From Fidelibacterota bacterium 408169 (lineage in GTDB: Bacteria > Fidelibacterota > Marinisomatia > Marinisomatales > TCS55): 64,000 nucleotides of DNA. Shown here piece by piece: positions 45,771 through 54,277 of the stretch. Positions within the stretch are counted from its first letter, which is position 1; each line of letters starts with the position of its first letter. Under the pieces are notes generated by a model. It searched no databases. It saw only the letters and a program-made list of their open reading frames with translations, and was not told the origin of the DNA. Both the position numbers and the translations under genes were made by a program. The stretch lies in assembly GCA_002256485.1 (NCBI GenBank), contig NNSG01000011.1, forward strand, positions 16,060 to 80,059, read 5' to 3'.

Positions 45771-46310
45771 ATGCAGGAAAATCAATTTGATGATGAATTA
45801 AAACGTATGGATGAATTGGAAAATGATGCTTCATCGGGAATCCAAGAAGGCGTATCGATGGATGATCCACTTTCCGGTTTAGCCCTGCCCCAACCCATTG
45901 TTGTAAACACCGGGACACCTTTAAACGAAGCTGTTCAAAAATTGCAAGACAGGTCTTTGGGGTGTCTGCTCGTTGAAAGTGATGGCAAGTTGGCAGGTAT
46001 TATGACCGAACGGGATATTCTATTGAAGGTCACGGGAAAGGGCTTGGATTTTGAAAAGGAAATTGTAGATGATTTTATGACACCCAATCCTGAATATCTA
46101 AAAATGGAAGATGCTGTTGCTTATGCATTGAATAGAATGGTGGTCAGTGGATTTCGTCATGTACCTATTGTAGATGATAATAAAAAATCCGTTGGTGTCG
46201 TTTCGCTTGTGGATATTGTTCAACAAGTCGCCTCTTCCCTGGGAGAAGAAATTTTCAATTTACCTCCCATCCCAGAGCGGAAAGGTTTTTCCAGACCCGA
46301 AGGCGGTTGA
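45771..46310 (+). CDS. Tandem CBS domain protein
   Basis: 179 residues. Residues ~40-165 form two CBS domains: GTPLNEAVQKLQDRSLGCLLV with ESDGKLAGIMTERDILLKV, then MEDAVAYALNRMVVSGFRHVPIVDD with GVVSLVDIVQ. CBS pairs bind adenosyl nucleotides and regulate other proteins; no partner domain is fused here. The N-terminal 35 residues are acidic and the tail is short. It overlaps the next lipoprotein gene by four bases. Confidence 0.9.
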   Translation: MQENQFDDELKRMDELENDASSGIQEGVSMDDPLSGLALPQPIVVNTGTPLNEAVQKLQDRSLGCLLVESDGKLAGIMTERDILLKVTGKGLDFEKEIVDDFMTPNPEYLKMEDAVAYALNRMVVSGFRHVPIVDDNKKSVGVVSLVDIVQQVASSLGEEIFNLPPIPERKGFSRPEGG

Positions 46311-47008
46311 TGAAACATCAATTATTTATTTTCACCGTCATTATTTTTCTTGGCGGATGTGCAACCCATCCAACTGTTAGTACAACACCCATGGAACAAG
46401 GTGAAAAGCGTTACGGCTGGAGTTGGTCAGCGGAAAATTTATTGCCCTACCTTTGGTATCGTTACGGACTGAGCGATAAAGATGACATTGGACTACGTCT
46501 TGGTCCTGTGTATGGGTCAGGGATTGATTATAGTCGAATTCTATTTACAAAAGATAATAAATGGGATGTGATGAATTTGGCTTGGAGTATGAATCCTAAC
46601 TATAATACTGATTTTACGTATTACAAATTCAAGCAGCGTAAAAGTAAAGATGAAAAACCCGGTGCTGTATCTTGGTGGGGATTACGCATGATGTATATTG
46701 CAAAAGGAATCACCGGCGGAACGAGCACACGCATCGGATTCCTACTAGGCGGTCAACCCAATGATAGATGGGGTTATGAAATAGGCTATAACCATGATTT
46801 CAGTTCCATGCCCATTACAAATCTTTTCGATTTCAATTGGAATGATACTGTTAAGGATGACCCCAGCCTCAATAGGCGCTATAGTGACACTCCTCATACG
46901 GATCCCGCTTCAGGGTTACCGACGGAATATTCACGACTCACAGGAATTTCTTTCCGTGTTTATGTGAATTTGAAAATGAGACCTTCTCCAGCAGAAAAGA
47001 AAATATAA
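46307..47008 (+). CDS. Unknown lipoprotein, barrel-like
   Basis: 233 residues. The signal MMKHQLFIFTVIIFLGGC has a lipobox, giving lipidation at residue 18. The mature chain is rich in Trp/Tyr/Gly with alternating strands (SWSAENLLPYLWYRYGL, DDIGLRLGPVYGSG, SWWGLRMMYIAKG, WGYEIGYNHDFSS) ending in GISFRVYVNLKM, so a small outer-membrane or periplasmic beta structure is plausible. I do not recognise the family. Translationally coupled (ATGA) to the CBS protein. Confidence 0.55.
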   Translation: MMKHQLFIFTVIIFLGGCATHPTVSTTPMEQGEKRYGWSWSAENLLPYLWYRYGLSDKDDIGLRLGPVYGSGIDYSRILFTKDNKWDVMNLAWSMNPNYNTDFTYYKFKQRKSKDEKPGAVSWWGLRMMYIAKGITGGTSTRIGFLLGGQPNDRWGYEIGYNHDFSSMPITNLFDFNWNDTVKDDPSLNRRYSDTPHTDPASGLPTEYSRLTGISFRVYVNLKMRPSPAEKKI

Positions 47009-47030
47009 TTTTATAGATTTCTGATAATTC

Positions 47031-47978
47031 ATGCCATCTATAAAATCTCCTGAAACTTTTCATCAGGATAGTCAGGAATTAATCCAGAAAATTAACAACT
47101 TAATTACCCAAGCTGTCAAAGCTGAATTTGATGGTAGGTCCAATGACCATCCTTTGATATTAGTAAATGCAATCAAAAATATTATAGGTGATGACAGAGA
47201 TAATCCTTCGAGCAAACTATTAGATCTTTCTGATAATTATATTAATCAATTTTCCTGTAGAGAAAATGAAAATCAAATAATAGATAAAGTTATGATAGAT
47301 GGCTACGGTCTCGCTGTTTTTGTAGATGATGTCGAAGAAGCAATCATATACGGTAATAAAGATAATGCAGAGTTGGAGACAGCTAAACAACTTTTAGCAT
47401 CCGATAAATCTCCAGCCATACTTGAATGTCTAGCTCAATTTGCGCTCCATGATATAGAATCACTGGGGTTATTTACATATCATTGGCTGCGGAGTTTTAA
47501 TTTTCACCAAGAGAAAGAAATTTTATGGTCATATAGCCGGGCAATGATTAATGAAATCTTCAAAATTCATTTACAGCAGCAGCAAATTCAAACAGAAATC
47601 CTAAAACCACAAGATTATATGATTTTCTTTCTAAATTATGAAAACAAAGGAAATATCCCAACATTTTCTGCAATGAACCGACTATGGTATGCCGATTATG
47701 TCCGTGGGGAAAGTTATAGGAATTCCATTTCAACTTGGCTAGAAAAGACTAAAAATGCTGAAAAAACTGAAGTTGCTAATTCAATTGATTTAGAAAATTA
47801 TATTAATAACGGAGGCAGATATTTTATTGATTTGAGTGAGCAACTTTTCGATACGTATCAAATTAATGTTGCCGCACAAAAAATTGTAGAATTGGAAGGA
47901 CTAAGGGGGGTTGCAAAAAATGCATCACCTGAATATTTCCCCATCATTGCTCAATGCATTAACTTTACGGTCTCTTAA
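47031..47978 (+). CDS. Unknown cytoplasmic protein
   Basis: 315 residues, mostly helical and charged, without signal or membrane segments. I recognise no family. Notable features are a PLILVNAIKNIIGDD helix, DKVMIDGYGLAVFVDDVEEAII, and ALHDIESLGLFTYHWLRSF. It is two bases upstream of the metallo-hydrolase gene and therefore likely in the same transcript, but no role can be given. Confidence 0.5.
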   Translation: MPSIKSPETFHQDSQELIQKINNLITQAVKAEFDGRSNDHPLILVNAIKNIIGDDRDNPSSKLLDLSDNYINQFSCRENENQIIDKVMIDGYGLAVFVDDVEEAIIYGNKDNAELETAKQLLASDKSPAILECLAQFALHDIESLGLFTYHWLRSFNFHQEKEILWSYSRAMINEIFKIHLQQQQIQTEILKPQDYMIFFLNYENKGNIPTFSAMNRLWYADYVRGESYRNSISTWLEKTKNAEKTEVANSIDLENYINNGGRYFIDLSEQLFDTYQINVAAQKIVELEGLRGVAKNASPEYFPIIAQCINFTVS

Positions 47979-47980
47979 TT

Positions 47981-48829
47981 ATGAAAATCGGTCCTTATCA
48001 GCTCTATAGTATTGAAACCAGTGAATTTGCTTTGGACGGCGGTGCAATGTTTGGTATCATTCCAAAGCCTCTATGGGAAAAGCAGGCGCCTGCCGATGAG
48101 CAAAACCGCATAAAAATGGTGACCCGTTCACTGCTACTTGTTAGCGACGAGCATAAAATTATTGTGGATTCGGGTAATGGTACCAAGTGGCAGGAAAAAT
48201 TCAAAGATATTTACAAAATCGAATTAGAAAATTCGAATCTGGAAAGATCACTCGGTAAATATGGGTATACCCCAGAGGACATTACAGATGTATATTGTAC
48301 CCATCTCCATTTCGATCATGTGGGAGGAAACACAAAAATAGTTGATGGAAAACTTGAGCCTGTTTTTCCAAACGCTACATGTTGGATTCAAAATGAAAAT
48401 TGGGATTTAGCCAATTCACCCAGTGAAAAAGATGCCGGGAGTTTTATGAGCGATGATTGGTCAGTTCTTGCAGAAAATGATTTGATTCAATATGTTGATG
48501 GCAAGGAATCTTTTTTGCCCGGAATAAATCAACTATTAACTTACGGACATACAACGGGTATGATGCATCCCATTATCGGTGATTCGTCGAAGAAATTGAT
48601 TTACATGGCAGACCTTATTCCCATGGCAGCGCATATTTCTTTGCCCTGGGTGATGGCGTATGATATTCATCCCGTTCAAACCGTAAAGGAGAAAGAAGAA
48701 ATTTTACCCAAAATAGTTGATGAAAATTGGATAATATTTTTTGAACATGACCCAGTTCATCAAGCATCTTCTGTGCAATTTGACGGTAAACATTATAGAC
48801 TGAAAGATGCGGTGACTATTAGTGAATGA
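47981..48829 (+). CDS. Metallo-beta-lactamase fold hydrolase
   Basis: 282 residues. THLHFDHVGGN is the HxHxDH dinuclear-metal motif, followed by TYGHTTGMMHPII (third His), YMADLIPMAAH (Asp) and FFEHDP (final His). The opening (GPYQLYSIETSEFALDGGAMFGIIP and KIIVDSGNGTKW) is that of MBL-fold lactonase/quorum-quenching-like hydrolases. The substrate is unknown; candidates are lactones or thioester-like compounds. It overlaps the DUF309 gene by eight bases. Confidence 0.88.
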   Translation: MKIGPYQLYSIETSEFALDGGAMFGIIPKPLWEKQAPADEQNRIKMVTRSLLLVSDEHKIIVDSGNGTKWQEKFKDIYKIELENSNLERSLGKYGYTPEDITDVYCTHLHFDHVGGNTKIVDGKLEPVFPNATCWIQNENWDLANSPSEKDAGSFMSDDWSVLAENDLIQYVDGKESFLPGINQLLTYGHTTGMMHPIIGDSSKKLIYMADLIPMAAHISLPWVMAYDIHPVQTVKEKEEILPKIVDENWIIFFEHDPVHQASSVQFDGKHYRLKDAVTISE

Positions 48830-49187
48830 TAAAGTAAAGAAAGAGGAACTTTTTTTAAAGGGATTGGAGGCGTATCACTTAGGAAAGTATAATGATGCCC
48901 ATGAGTTTTGGGAAGATCTTTGGAGTCATTATTATTTAAAAGACAAAATATTTATTCAAGGCTTAATAATGCTGACTGTTAGTTTTGCCCATCTTCAGTA
49001 TGGAAATCTGAATGGAGCAAAAGGGCTTATTAAAAAATGCCAAGAAAAATTTGTCGATTTTAATGGTATACACCGTAAAATCAATGTAGACAATTTGAAA
49101 CAGGAAATACGCACTGTTGAAGAATATTATAACACCATTGAAAACCCATCAGAATTCAAATGGGAATTAGTACCGGAGTTGATATAA
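48822..49187 (+). CDS. DUF309 protein
   Basis: 121 residues starting at a GTG at 48822, eight bases before the previous stop. KGLEAYHLGKYNDAHEFWEDLW with FIQGLIMLTVSFAHLQYGN is the core of DUF309, a small helical TPR-like family of unknown function with a conserved HExW pattern. It is two bases upstream of the receiver-like gene. Confidence 0.82.
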   Translation: MNDKVKKEELFLKGLEAYHLGKYNDAHEFWEDLWSHYYLKDKIFIQGLIMLTVSFAHLQYGNLNGAKGLIKKCQEKFVDFNGIHRKINVDNLKQEIRTVEEYYNTIENPSEFKWELVPELI

Positions 49188-49189
49188 TA

Positions 49190-49516
49190 ATGAATGTTGG
49201 ATTATTTATTAAAGATTTTGAATTGGGAACAAAAGTGTCTGCCAAACTAACTGAATTGGATTCTACTTTTGAATTTTGTGAAAAAAATACTGATTTATCC
49301 GATAATACAAAATTGGTGATAGTTGATCTTGATAATAAAGTAACAGGAAATGAATTTTTTATACATCAAATAGCTACTGATCGTAAAGGAATTCAAATAA
49401 TTGGTTATATGAAAAAGGTTGTTAAAGAAAATCATGAAAAATTTAAAACAGCAGGGTGTAATGTAATATTACCACGTTCATCTTTGGTAAAAAATTTGTC
49501 TACATTTGTTAAATAA
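49190..49516 (+). CDS. Degenerate receiver-like (CheY-fold) protein
   Basis: 108 residues from the ATG at 49190. A frame starting at 49160 lies partly in the DUF309 gene. The order of hydrophobic strands and helices (NVGLFIKDFELG; LVIVDLDN; IQIIGYMKK; AGCNVILPRSSLVKNLSTFV) resembles a response-regulator receiver domain, with an Asp at the end of the third strand (VIVDLDN) and a Lys replaced or absent in the last. It may be a pseudo-receiver. No kinase is adjacent. Its stop overlaps the endonuclease III start (TAATG). Confidence 0.5.
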   Translation: MNVGLFIKDFELGTKVSAKLTELDSTFEFCEKNTDLSDNTKLVIVDLDNKVTGNEFFIHQIATDRKGIQIIGYMKKVVKENHEKFKTAGCNVILPRSSLVKNLSTFVK

Positions 49517-50163
49517 TGATGGGAGAAGGTAAAGTTAAAAAAATTAAACGTGCTGCAAACATCGTTCAATATTTATATAATGAATATCCGGATTCAAAGT
49601 GTTCACTCAATTATAAAAGTGCACATCAATTATTAGTAGCTACGATTTTATCAGCTCAATGTACAGATCATCGTGTCAATATTGTAACAAATGATCTGTT
49701 TTTAAAATATAAAAAACCATCAGATTTTGCTTATTGTAAGATTACAGATCTGGCAAAGGATATCCATTCGTGTGGATACTACAATCAGAAATCAAAGAGT
49801 ATACAGGGAGCAAGTTTAAAAATTGTGGAAGAGCATAATGGTGTCGTTCCCGATTCTATGAAGGAATTAATTAAACTACCTGGCGTTGGACGTAAAACTG
49901 CTAATTGTATTTTAGGTGAATACTATGGACAGCCCACTATGGTAATTGATACACACATGGTACGAATCATGAATTTACTGGATTTTACAAAATCAAAAGA
50001 TCCTAAAAAGATTGAATTAGAACTAATGGACATATTTGATAAAAAAGATTGGGTTAAATTAACACATATGATTATCGATCATGGCAGGGCAGTATGCATA
50101 GCCCGTAGACCCAAATGTATAAATTGTGTATTGTCACCATATTGCCCCTCAGTAATTAATTAA
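49516..50163 (+). CDS. nth: Endonuclease III
   Basis: 215 residues. The helix-hairpin-helix LPGVGRKTANCIL holds the catalytic Lys, VIDTHMVRIMNLL the catalytic Asp, and the C-terminal CIARRPKCINCVLSPYC gives the CX6CX2CX5C ligands of the 4Fe-4S cluster. It removes oxidised pyrimidines and cleaves AP sites, complementing exonuclease III encoded at 24 kb. The start codon overlaps the preceding stop by one base. Confidence 0.95.
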   Translation: MMGEGKVKKIKRAANIVQYLYNEYPDSKCSLNYKSAHQLLVATILSAQCTDHRVNIVTNDLFLKYKKPSDFAYCKITDLAKDIHSCGYYNQKSKSIQGASLKIVEEHNGVVPDSMKELIKLPGVGRKTANCILGEYYGQPTMVIDTHMVRIMNLLDFTKSKDPKKIELELMDIFDKKDWVKLTHMIIDHGRAVCIARRPKCINCVLSPYCPSVIN

Positions 50164-50239
50164 TAATACTCGTTTGCATGTCAAAAATTAGTATTTAATT
50201 TATAAGAGTTATTATGTTTGTATCATACAAGTAATTAAT

Positions 50240-50650
50240 ATGCAATATTTAACAAAAACATTCTATTTTTGTGCTGCCCACCAGTATGGTCACAAGGATT
50301 GGAGCGATGCAAAGAATACTGAAGTTTTTGGAGTCGATGCCAAAAACCATGGGCATAATTATACTTTAGAAGTTACTGTGAAAGGATCAATAAATCCTGA
50401 AACAGGTTTTATAGTCGATTTGGGTAAATTAAAGAAGATAGTTAAAAATAATATTCTTGATTCAATGGACCATTCTCAAATAGATAATGATATTCCCTGG
50501 TTTAAAGACAAACAGCCTTCCTCTGAAAATATGGTTGTTTTTATTTGGGAAATGATTGAATCAAAATTAACCGATTGTACACTTCATCGGATTCGTTTGA
50601 TTGAAACACCAACAATTAAAACTGATTATTATGGACCTGATAGCTGCTGA
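50240..50650 (+). CDS. 6-pyruvoyl/6-carboxy-tetrahydropterin synthase family protein lacking the usual Cys
   Basis: 136 residues. FCAAHQYGH and KNHGHNYTLEVTVKG provide the zinc-binding histidines; GFIVDLGKLKKIVKN, DHSQIDN and PSSENMVVFIWEMIE complete the PTPS/QueD fold. The residue four before the first His of HGH, Cys in QueD (CX3HGH), is Asp here (VDAKNHGH), so this may be a variant with altered chemistry. The neighbours YhhQ and FolE place it in queuosine or pterin metabolism. The following gene starts on the last base of the stop. Confidence 0.85.
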   Translation: MQYLTKTFYFCAAHQYGHKDWSDAKNTEVFGVDAKNHGHNYTLEVTVKGSINPETGFIVDLGKLKKIVKNNILDSMDHSQIDNDIPWFKDKQPSSENMVVFIWEMIESKLTDCTLHRIRLIETPTIKTDYYGPDSC

Positions 50651-51333
50651 TGGATTTCAAAAGTAGATTATACCTCATATTAACAGGTATATTTATTGCA
50701 TCATTGGTGTGTTCAAACCTCATTTTTCAGAAGTTTTTTACCTGGACTCCATTTGGAATCTATACATTTGAGATTTCTGTTGGAATTTTACCTTACCCTA
50801 TAACTTTTTTAGTCACGGATCTCATTTCAGAATTATTTGGAAAAAAGAAGGCAAACCAAGTTGTAATTACCGGTTTAATTGCATCTGTATTTGTCATGGG
50901 TATTATTCTATTAGCAAATGCTCTACCACAAACAGATTGGTCACCGGTTGACTCAGAAACATTTAATCGTGTCTTTGGTCTTTTTGGTCCAGCGGTTTTT
51001 GCTTCAATGGTGGCATATTTAATTGCACAATTCATTGATATCAGGATGTTTCATTTTTGGAAACGATTAACCAAAGGGAAGTATCTCTGGTTGAGAAATA
51101 ATGGATCAACAATTGTCAGTCAATTCGTAGATACTGCAGCAGTTCTATCTTTGCTATGTATTGCCGGTGTGATAGAATGGGGTCGTTTTATGTCTCTATT
51201 AGAAAATGGGTTTTTATTTAAAGTTTTAATTGCTCTTTTAGATACGCCTGTGATCTATGGCATAATTTATTTATTAAAAGGAAAAGTAGATATTGCACCA
51301 TATCAAGAAGGAATTGAATATGAAGGATCATAA
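50650..51333 (+). CDS. yhhQ: Queuosine precursor transporter YhhQ/QueT-like
   Basis: 227 residues, about six membrane helices. FTWTPFGIYTFEISVGILPYP, FLVTDLISELFGKKKANQVV and the C-terminal LRNNGSTIVSQFVDTAAVL with the conserved Asn/Ser/Thr/Gln match the vitamin precursor/queuosine precursor (VUT/YhhQ) transporter family, which takes up preQ0/preQ1. It overlaps both the PTPS-like gene (one base) and folE (14 bases), supporting a shared pathway. Confidence 0.92.
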   Translation: MDFKSRLYLILTGIFIASLVCSNLIFQKFFTWTPFGIYTFEISVGILPYPITFLVTDLISELFGKKKANQVVITGLIASVFVMGIILLANALPQTDWSPVDSETFNRVFGLFGPAVFASMVAYLIAQFIDIRMFHFWKRLTKGKYLWLRNNGSTIVSQFVDTAAVLSLLCIAGVIEWGRFMSLLENGFLFKVLIALLDTPVIYGIIYLLKGKVDIAPYQEGIEYEGS

Positions 51334-51889
51334 AAAACTGGAAGCAATAACAGAAGCATTGATAAATGAAATTGGTGAAGATCCAACACGAGATGGTTTG
51401 ATAAAAACACCTCAGCGTGTCGCCAAAGCGTGGGAATATTTTTCACAGGGTTATTCAGCCAATATAGATGACATTGTAAATGATGCTGTGTTTGATGAAG
51501 ACTGCAGTGAAATGGTTGTGGTAAGGGATATAGAATTTTTCAGTATGTGTGAACATCACATGATACCATTTTTTGGGCGCTGTCATGTAGGGTATTTGCC
51601 AAATAAAAAAATTATAGGTCTTTCTAAAATACCTCGAATTGTTGATGCATTCTCACAGCGACTTCAAGTTCAGGAGCGTCTTACCGGTCTTATAGCGGAA
51701 TCGATAAAAGGTATACTTGATCCCATCGGAGTTGGGGTTGTGATGGAAGGTCGACATTTGTGTATGCAAATGCGTGGTGTGGAAAAGCAAAATAGCTTTG
51801 CAACAACATCGGCCATGTTAGGCCAATTTCGTGAATCTGCTGAAACGCGGGCTGAATTTTTAAGTATTATCAGAATGAGGCAATTTTAA
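51320..51889 (+). CDS. folE: GTP cyclohydrolase I
   Basis: 189 residues from the ATG at 51320. CEHHMIPFFGRCHVGYLP supplies the zinc-binding Cys and His, EGRHLCMQMRGVEK the second Cys, and NSFATTSAMLG the C-terminal signature. DPTRDGLIKTPQRVAKAWEYF is the N-terminal region. The enzyme turns GTP into 7,8-dihydroneopterin triphosphate, the first step for folate, tetrahydropterins and the 7-deazaguanine of queuosine. An upstream in-frame ATG (51293) lies within yhhQ and is unlikely. Confidence 0.95.
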   Translation: MKDHKKLEAITEALINEIGEDPTRDGLIKTPQRVAKAWEYFSQGYSANIDDIVNDAVFDEDCSEMVVVRDIEFFSMCEHHMIPFFGRCHVGYLPNKKIIGLSKIPRIVDAFSQRLQVQERLTGLIAESIKGILDPIGVGVVMEGRHLCMQMRGVEKQNSFATTSAMLGQFRESAETRAEFLSIIRMRQF

Positions 51890-52216
51890 TTGGCAATTGT
51901 TAAAACACCAAGTCCACCCTATTACGCAGTCATTTTTACTTCTCAGCATACTGGGTTGAATAAAGATGAATACGACAGAACTTCAGCTAAAATGGTAGAA
52001 TTAGCGAAAGAACAGCAAGGATTTCTTGGTGTTGAATCAGTGAGAAATGAAAACGGGTTTGGTATTACATCAGTTTATTGGAAAGATAAAGAATCAATAA
52101 AAGCATGGCGTAATCATACAGAACATAAAAAAGCTAAAAAACGCGGGAACGCAATCTGGTATGAAGAATATTTTTTGCGTATAGCGAAGGTTGAAAAGAA
52201 TTATGGCAAAATTTGA
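51890..52216 (+). CDS. Antibiotic biosynthesis monooxygenase (ABM) domain protein
   Basis: 108 residues, TTG start immediately after the folE stop. A single dimeric alpha-beta barrel: PPYYAVIFTSQHT, YDRTSAKMVELAKEQQGFLGVESVR and ITSVYWKDKESIKAWRNHTEHKKAKKRG are typical of the ABM family (heme-degrading IsdG or quinone/flavin-related monooxygenases). The WRNH block contains a His that could bind haem. No substrate can be assigned. The 3' end overlaps the lpd reading frame. Confidence 0.83.
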   Translation: MAIVKTPSPPYYAVIFTSQHTGLNKDEYDRTSAKMVELAKEQQGFLGVESVRNENGFGITSVYWKDKESIKAWRNHTEHKKAKKRGNAIWYEEYFLRIAKVEKNYGKI

Positions 52217-53591
52217 TATAGCAGTTTTAGGAGGTGGCCCCGGTGGATATGTGAGTGCGATTCGCGCTGCACAATTGGGCAAGAAGGTCGTCATTATTGA
52301 TAAAGATCGATTAGGCGGTATTTGTCTGAATTGGGGCTGTATTCCAACTAAAGTTTTACTAAAAAATGCTGAAGTTCTAAATTATATTAAGAATGCTGAT
52401 TCCTTCGGTGTAAATGTTTCAAAATATTCTGTTGATTTCCACGCCACTATTTCCAAAAGCCGTACTGTGTCAGACCAACTCTCTAAGGGTATTGCCTTTT
52501 TGATGAAGAAAAATAACATAACCCATATTGAAGGTACAGGAAAGCTGACTTCAGACACAACCATTATAGTAAAAAATGGAAAAAAAAATAAATCTGTCAC
52601 AGCTGAAAAAATCATTCTAGCTACGGGGGGAAGACCTCGCTCATTTCCTGGGATGGAAATTGATGGTGAGCGAATTATCTCATCCAAGGAAGCAATGATC
52701 CTTAAGAAAATTCCCAAAAAAATGATTATAATTGGCTCAGGAGCTATTGGAGTTGAATTTGCTTATTTTTACAATGAATACGGAACGGAAGTTCATCTTA
52801 TCGAAATGATGCCGCGAATTGTTCCTGTGGAAGATGAAGCTGTTTCCAAGGAATTAGCCCGCAATTTCAAGAAAACAAAAATCAAAATTTATACTGAAAC
52901 AAAAGTTACAAAAATTGATGCACTTAAATCTAAAGTCAAGGTTCAAATAGAACGTAAAGGGAAAGAAGAAATTCTTGAAGGTGATATTGCCTTAGTCGCA
53001 GTTGGAGTAACAGGAAATATTGAAAATATAGGTCTTAAAAATGTTGGAGTTAATACGGAACTGGGTGCAATTACAATCAATGAGTTTAACCAAACATCAG
53101 TTCCTAATATTTATGCCATCGGCGATGTAACAGGGCCACCGTGGTTGGCGCATGTTGCATCTGCCCAAGGTCATGTGGCTGCGGAACATGCTGCCGGTTA
53201 TGAAACAACACCTGTTGATTATACAAATATTCCCAGTTGTACATATTGCCAACCGCAAATTGCTTCGATCGGTTTAACAGAATCAGCTGCTAAAGAAAAA
53301 GGCAATGATGTAATAATAGGAAAGTTTGACTTTAAAGGAAGCGGAAAGGCAATGGCCGCAGGGTCAACAGCAGGATTTGTTAAACTTATATTTGATAGTA
53401 AGTATGGTGAATTGCTTGGTGCACATATAATAGGATCAGAAGCGACGGAAATGATTGCTGAATTGGGTTTGGCAAAAGCATTGGAATCTACTTGGAATGA
53501 GTTAGCAACAACTGTCCATGCTCACCCAACGTTATCGGAGGCTGTAATGGAAGCAGCGCTGGATGCCATGGGTCAGGGTGTCCATCAGTAA
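52203..53591 (+). CDS. lpdA: Dihydrolipoyl dehydrogenase (E3)
   Basis: 462 residues from the ATG at 52203 (MAKFDIAVLGGGPGGYVSA). A further ATG at 52191 would add four residues. FAD motif GGGPGG, redox-active disulfide GGICLNWGCIPTK (CX4C), NAD motif IGSGAIGVEFAYFY, YAIGDVTGPPWLAHVA and the C-terminal HAHPTLSEAVMEA (His-Glu pair) are all present. It reoxidises dihydrolipoyl groups of the E2 subunit encoded downstream. The stop overlaps lipB by one base. Confidence 0.94.
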   Translation: MAKFDIAVLGGGPGGYVSAIRAAQLGKKVVIIDKDRLGGICLNWGCIPTKVLLKNAEVLNYIKNADSFGVNVSKYSVDFHATISKSRTVSDQLSKGIAFLMKKNNITHIEGTGKLTSDTTIIVKNGKKNKSVTAEKIILATGGRPRSFPGMEIDGERIISSKEAMILKKIPKKMIIIGSGAIGVEFAYFYNEYGTEVHLIEMMPRIVPVEDEAVSKELARNFKKTKIKIYTETKVTKIDALKSKVKVQIERKGKEEILEGDIALVAVGVTGNIENIGLKNVGVNTELGAITINEFNQTSVPNIYAIGDVTGPPWLAHVASAQGHVAAEHAAGYETTPVDYTNIPSCTYCQPQIASIGLTESAAKEKGNDVIIGKFDFKGSGKAMAAGSTAGFVKLIFDSKYGELLGAHIIGSEATEMIAELGLAKALESTWNELATTVHAHPTLSEAVMEAALDAMGQGVHQ

Positions 53592-54277
53592 TGGAATATC
53601 CAGCAATTGTCCAAGATCTTGAACCATTCAAAGGTTCGAAACCTTTGGTTATAATGGACTTGGGCAAGAAAAATTATCAAGAAGTTTGGGACATACAAAA
53701 AGAAATGCAGAATAAACGCATTATAAATGAAATTGAAGATACACTAATATTGGTTGAGCATGAACCTGTGTACACATTTGGTAAGAATACTGATGAGAAT
53801 CATTTGTTGCAGCATTATCCTGAAGACGTAAAAGTGTTTCATATTGAGCGCGGAGGAGATATTACGTTTCACGGTCCAGGACAGCTTGTGGTTTACCCCA
53901 TAATCGATCTCCATAATTACAAAAAGAGTATAAGTTGGTATATGCGTACTCTGGAAGATGTCATTATTCAATCATTAAAATACTATAATATTGAAGGAAA
54001 ACGAAAGGAAGGCCTTACAGGTGTGTGGGTAAAGGATGAAAAAATAGCTGCACTGGGTGTACGAATTTCACATTGGGTAACCATGCATGGGTTTGCATTA
54101 AATGTGAATACACAACTTCATTATTACGATGGAATTATACCTTGTGGTATATTTGAATATGGTGTGACATCCATGCAGAAATTATTAGGAAATAAATTGG
54201 ATTTGAATGAAGCAAAAACCATTGTGAAAGCGTGTTTTAAAAATGTTTTTTCTAATATAATAATCGAGGAAAACTGA
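53591..54277 (+). CDS. lipB: Octanoyl-(acyl carrier protein) transferase LipB
   Basis: 228 residues. RGGDITFHGPGQLVVYPIIDL, GVWVKDEKIAALGVRIS (the catalytic Lys lies in this region) and IIPCGIFEYGVTSM (catalytic Cys) are LipB signatures. It transfers octanoate from acyl carrier protein to the lipoyl domain of E2; lipA then inserts sulfur. The stop overlaps the fused E1 start by one base. Confidence 0.94.
   Translation: MEYPAIVQDLEPFKGSKPLVIMDLGKKNYQEVWDIQKEMQNKRIINEIEDTLILVEHEPVYTFGKNTDENHLLQHYPEDVKVFHIERGGDITFHGPGQLVVYPIIDLHNYKKSISWYMRTLEDVIIQSLKYYNIEGKRKEGLTGVWVKDEKIAALGVRISHWVTMHGFALNVNTQLHYYDGIIPCGIFEYGVTSMQKLLGNKLDLNEAKTIVKACFKNVFSNIIIEEN

Noticed and set aside
47031..47978. Assigning a toxin or phage-defence role to the unknown protein
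   Set aside because: No motif or partner gene supports it.
50164..50239. preQ1-type riboswitch upstream of the pterin/queuosine genes
   Set aside because: The 76-base gap is AT-rich with no recognisable preQ1 aptamer stem or conserved loop.
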